30,808 nt of DNA, from assembly GCA_964512285.1 (NCBI GenBank), contig CAZEJO010000021.1:1-30808 (forward strand). The letters are read 5' to 3'. The stretch's first letter is position 1. Each line of letters opens with the position of its first letter. Under the pieces are notes generated by a model. The model made no database searches and was not told the origin of the DNA. It saw only the letters and a program-made list of their open reading frames with translations. Below, piece by piece: positions 29,490-30,808 of the stretch. Made by a program: the position numbers and the translations under genes. Source of the DNA: SM23-28-2 sp964512285. Its GTDB lineage: Bacteria; Chloroflexota; Dehalococcoidia; SM23-28-2.

Positions 29490-30808
29490 ATGGAGCCACG
29501 CATTCAGTACGCGCAGACGGCCGACGGCGTGAGCATTGCCTTCTGGGCGCTCGGCGAGGGCACGCCCCTTGTGGAGATGCCAACGATTCCGGTCAGTCAT
29601 ATCCAGATGGAGTGGCAGTTCCCCCAGTGGCGCCGCTGGTATGAGTCGCTGGCGCGAACAAGAATGCTGGTGCGCTACGATTGCAGGGGGGCCGGGCTGT
29701 CGGATCGGGACGTGAGCGACTTCTCGCTCGACGCCTATGCGCTGGACCTGGAGGCGGTGGTAGACCGCCTGGGCCTGGAGAGATTTGCTCTGGTGTGCCC
29801 TATCCATTCGGGGCCGGTGGGAATTGCCTACGCGGTGCGCCATCCGGAGCGCATCTCGCACCTTATTCTGTGGAACTCCTGGGCAGTGACGCGCGAAGCG
29901 GCATCGCCGCAGCTTCGGGCGTTGGCCCAAATGAGAGATACGGATTGGCATGTGTACAGCGAGGCGGTGGCGCATACCCTGCTGGGGTGGTCGGAAGGCG
30001 AGCCAGCGCATCGCTATGCTGACCTGATGCGCGAATGCATCACGCACGAGACGATGAAGACGGCGCTTGCTGCGGCTGCGGAGTTCGACGTTTCGGCTAT
30101 GTTGCCGCAGGTGAAGGCGCCGACCCTGGTGCTTCACCGTCGACAGCTCTCTTGGCTTAGCGCGGACATCGCCCGCGGCCTTGCCTCTCGGATACCGGAC
30201 GCCCGCTTGGCCCTCCTGGAAGGGGAATCGGGTGCGATCTTCCTGGGCGACACTGCGGCGGCGCTACGGGCCATCAACCAGTTCATGGGCGAGGGTGAGG
30301 ATGCCGCAGTGTGGGCCGAGCCGTCAGCGGCAGGCACCGTTCATACCATCCTGTTCACGGATGTGGAGGGCTCTGCGGCGCTGACCCAGCGCTTGGGCGA
30401 CGCGAAGGCTCGTGAGGTGCTGCGGGCCCACGAGCGCATCGTGCGGGAGGCGCTGAAGTCGCACGGGGGCTCAGAGGTGAAGACGTTGGGGGACGGGTTC
30501 ATGGCCTCCTTCGCTTCGGGGACGCGGGCGCTGGAGTGCGCCATCGCCATGCAGCGGGCCTTCGCTGAGCACAACGAGTCGGACGAGGAGCCGCTGCGAG
30601 TGCGCATCGGCCTCAATGCTGGGGAGCCGATCGAGGAGGAGAGGGATCTGTACGGGACGACGGTCATTGTGGCGGCGCGTATCGCTGCGAAGGCGGAAGG
30701 GGGAGAGATACTCGCCGCCAATGTCGTGCGAGAGCTTGCGGCGGGCAAGGGCTTCCTGTTCGCCGACCGGGGCGAGGTAGCCCTGCGGGGGTTCGAGGAC
30801 CCCGTGCG
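29490..30808 (+). CDS. Alpha/beta-hydrolase domain fused to a class III adenylate/guanylate cyclase (3' end outside window)
   Basis: An open frame with no stop before the window ends; 439 residues are visible. Residues about 5-265 are an alpha/beta-hydrolase domain. The nucleophile elbow reads P-I-H-S-G-P (Ser107) instead of the normal G-x-S-x-G. Where the catalytic histidine is expected the chain reads G-E-S-G-A-I-F, so this domain may be a non-catalytic sensor. Residues about 284-439 form a class III cyclase domain: metal aspartates Asp291 (F-T-D-V-E-G-S) and Asp335 (K-T-L-G-D-G-F), substrate Lys331, and Arg397 in V-A-A-R-I. The transition-state Asn of V-N-x-A-A-R is Ile here. It may make cyclic AMP or bind nucleotide. 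ATG at 29490; the C-terminal remainder, possibly further domains, is unseen. Confidence 0.85.
   Translation, partial: MEPRIQYAQTADGVSIAFWALGEGTPLVEMPTIPVSHIQMEWQFPQWRRWYESLARTRMLVRYDCRGAGLSDRDVSDFSLDAYALDLEAVVDRLGLERFALVCPIHSGPVGIAYAVRHPERISHLILWNSWAVTREAASPQLRALAQMRDTDWHVYSEAVAHTLLGWSEGEPAHRYADLMRECITHETMKTALAAAAEFDVSAMLPQVKAPTLVLHRRQLSWLSADIARGLASRIPDARLALLEGESGAIFLGDTAAALRAINQFMGEGEDAAVWAEPSAAGTVHTILFTDVEGSAALTQRLGDAKAREVLRAHERIVREALKSHGGSEVKTLGDGFMASFASGTRALECAIAMQRAFAEHNESDEEPLRVRIGLNAGEPIEEERDLYGTTVIVAARIAAKAEGGEILAANVVRELAAGKGFLFADRGEVALRGFEDPV

Noticed and set aside
29469..30137. A 222-codon minus-strand open frame
   Set aside because: It is antisense to the hydrolase-cyclase fusion, whose plus-strand frame is open to the window end with recognisable domains.

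Overview
This is a dense, high-GC bacterial chromosome segment, nearly all housekeeping genes, with one accessory insertion. The best guess for the host is a Chloroflexota lineage, perhaps a Dehalococcoidia-like uncultured clade. The reasons are the HisZ/short-HisG histidine system, an archaeal-type phosphoglycerate mutase, frequent GTG/TTG starts with tightly overlapping genes, and a hydrolase-cyclase fusion. This is inference from gene content, not a measured phylogeny. A 10-N gap inside hisC shows the window is a draft or metagenome scaffold.

Layout. 1-3720: the 3' end of birA, a stomatin/NfeD membrane-protease operon on the minus strand, and a divergent secreted class A beta-lactamase-fold protein. 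3715-10308 (+): a histidine operon with a good sigma-70-type promoter, in the order hisZ, hisG, a zinc-phospholipase-like gene, hisD, hisC, hisB. HisG is unusual: it is two tandem short-HisG modules, and only the second keeps the PRPP loop. 10292-19066 (-): a purine operon reading toward the histidine operon and overlapping its end by 17 bp. In transcription order it holds guaA, a nucleoside-deoxyribosyltransferase-like effector, an HTH antitoxin, a PIN toxin, purD, purE, a cupin, purB, purC and purS.

19146-21539: tsaC and tsaD, two steps of tRNA t6A37 synthesis, are convergent around a cluster of small hairpin repeats; rpiB follows. 21550-28573 (+): a penicillin-acylase-family hydrolase, pgk, a small lipoprotein, apgM, tpiA and miaA form a near-continuous lower-glycolysis and tRNA-modification run. 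It is followed by dapF and, from 29490, an alpha/beta-hydrolase/class III cyclase fusion that runs off the right end.

The main points of interest are: (1) the accessory block guaA - deoxyribosyltransferase-like effector - HTH - PIN - purD, where the toxin stop overlaps the purD start and a promoter with a perfect -35 and an embedded palindrome sits ahead of the toxin-antitoxin pair, so purine genes may be driven by a toxin-antitoxin promoter; (2) the double HisG with one degenerate half; (3) four hairpin repeats with a conserved loop and fully covarying arms; (4) several -10 boxes a fixed 9 nt from ATG, suggesting leaderless transcripts.
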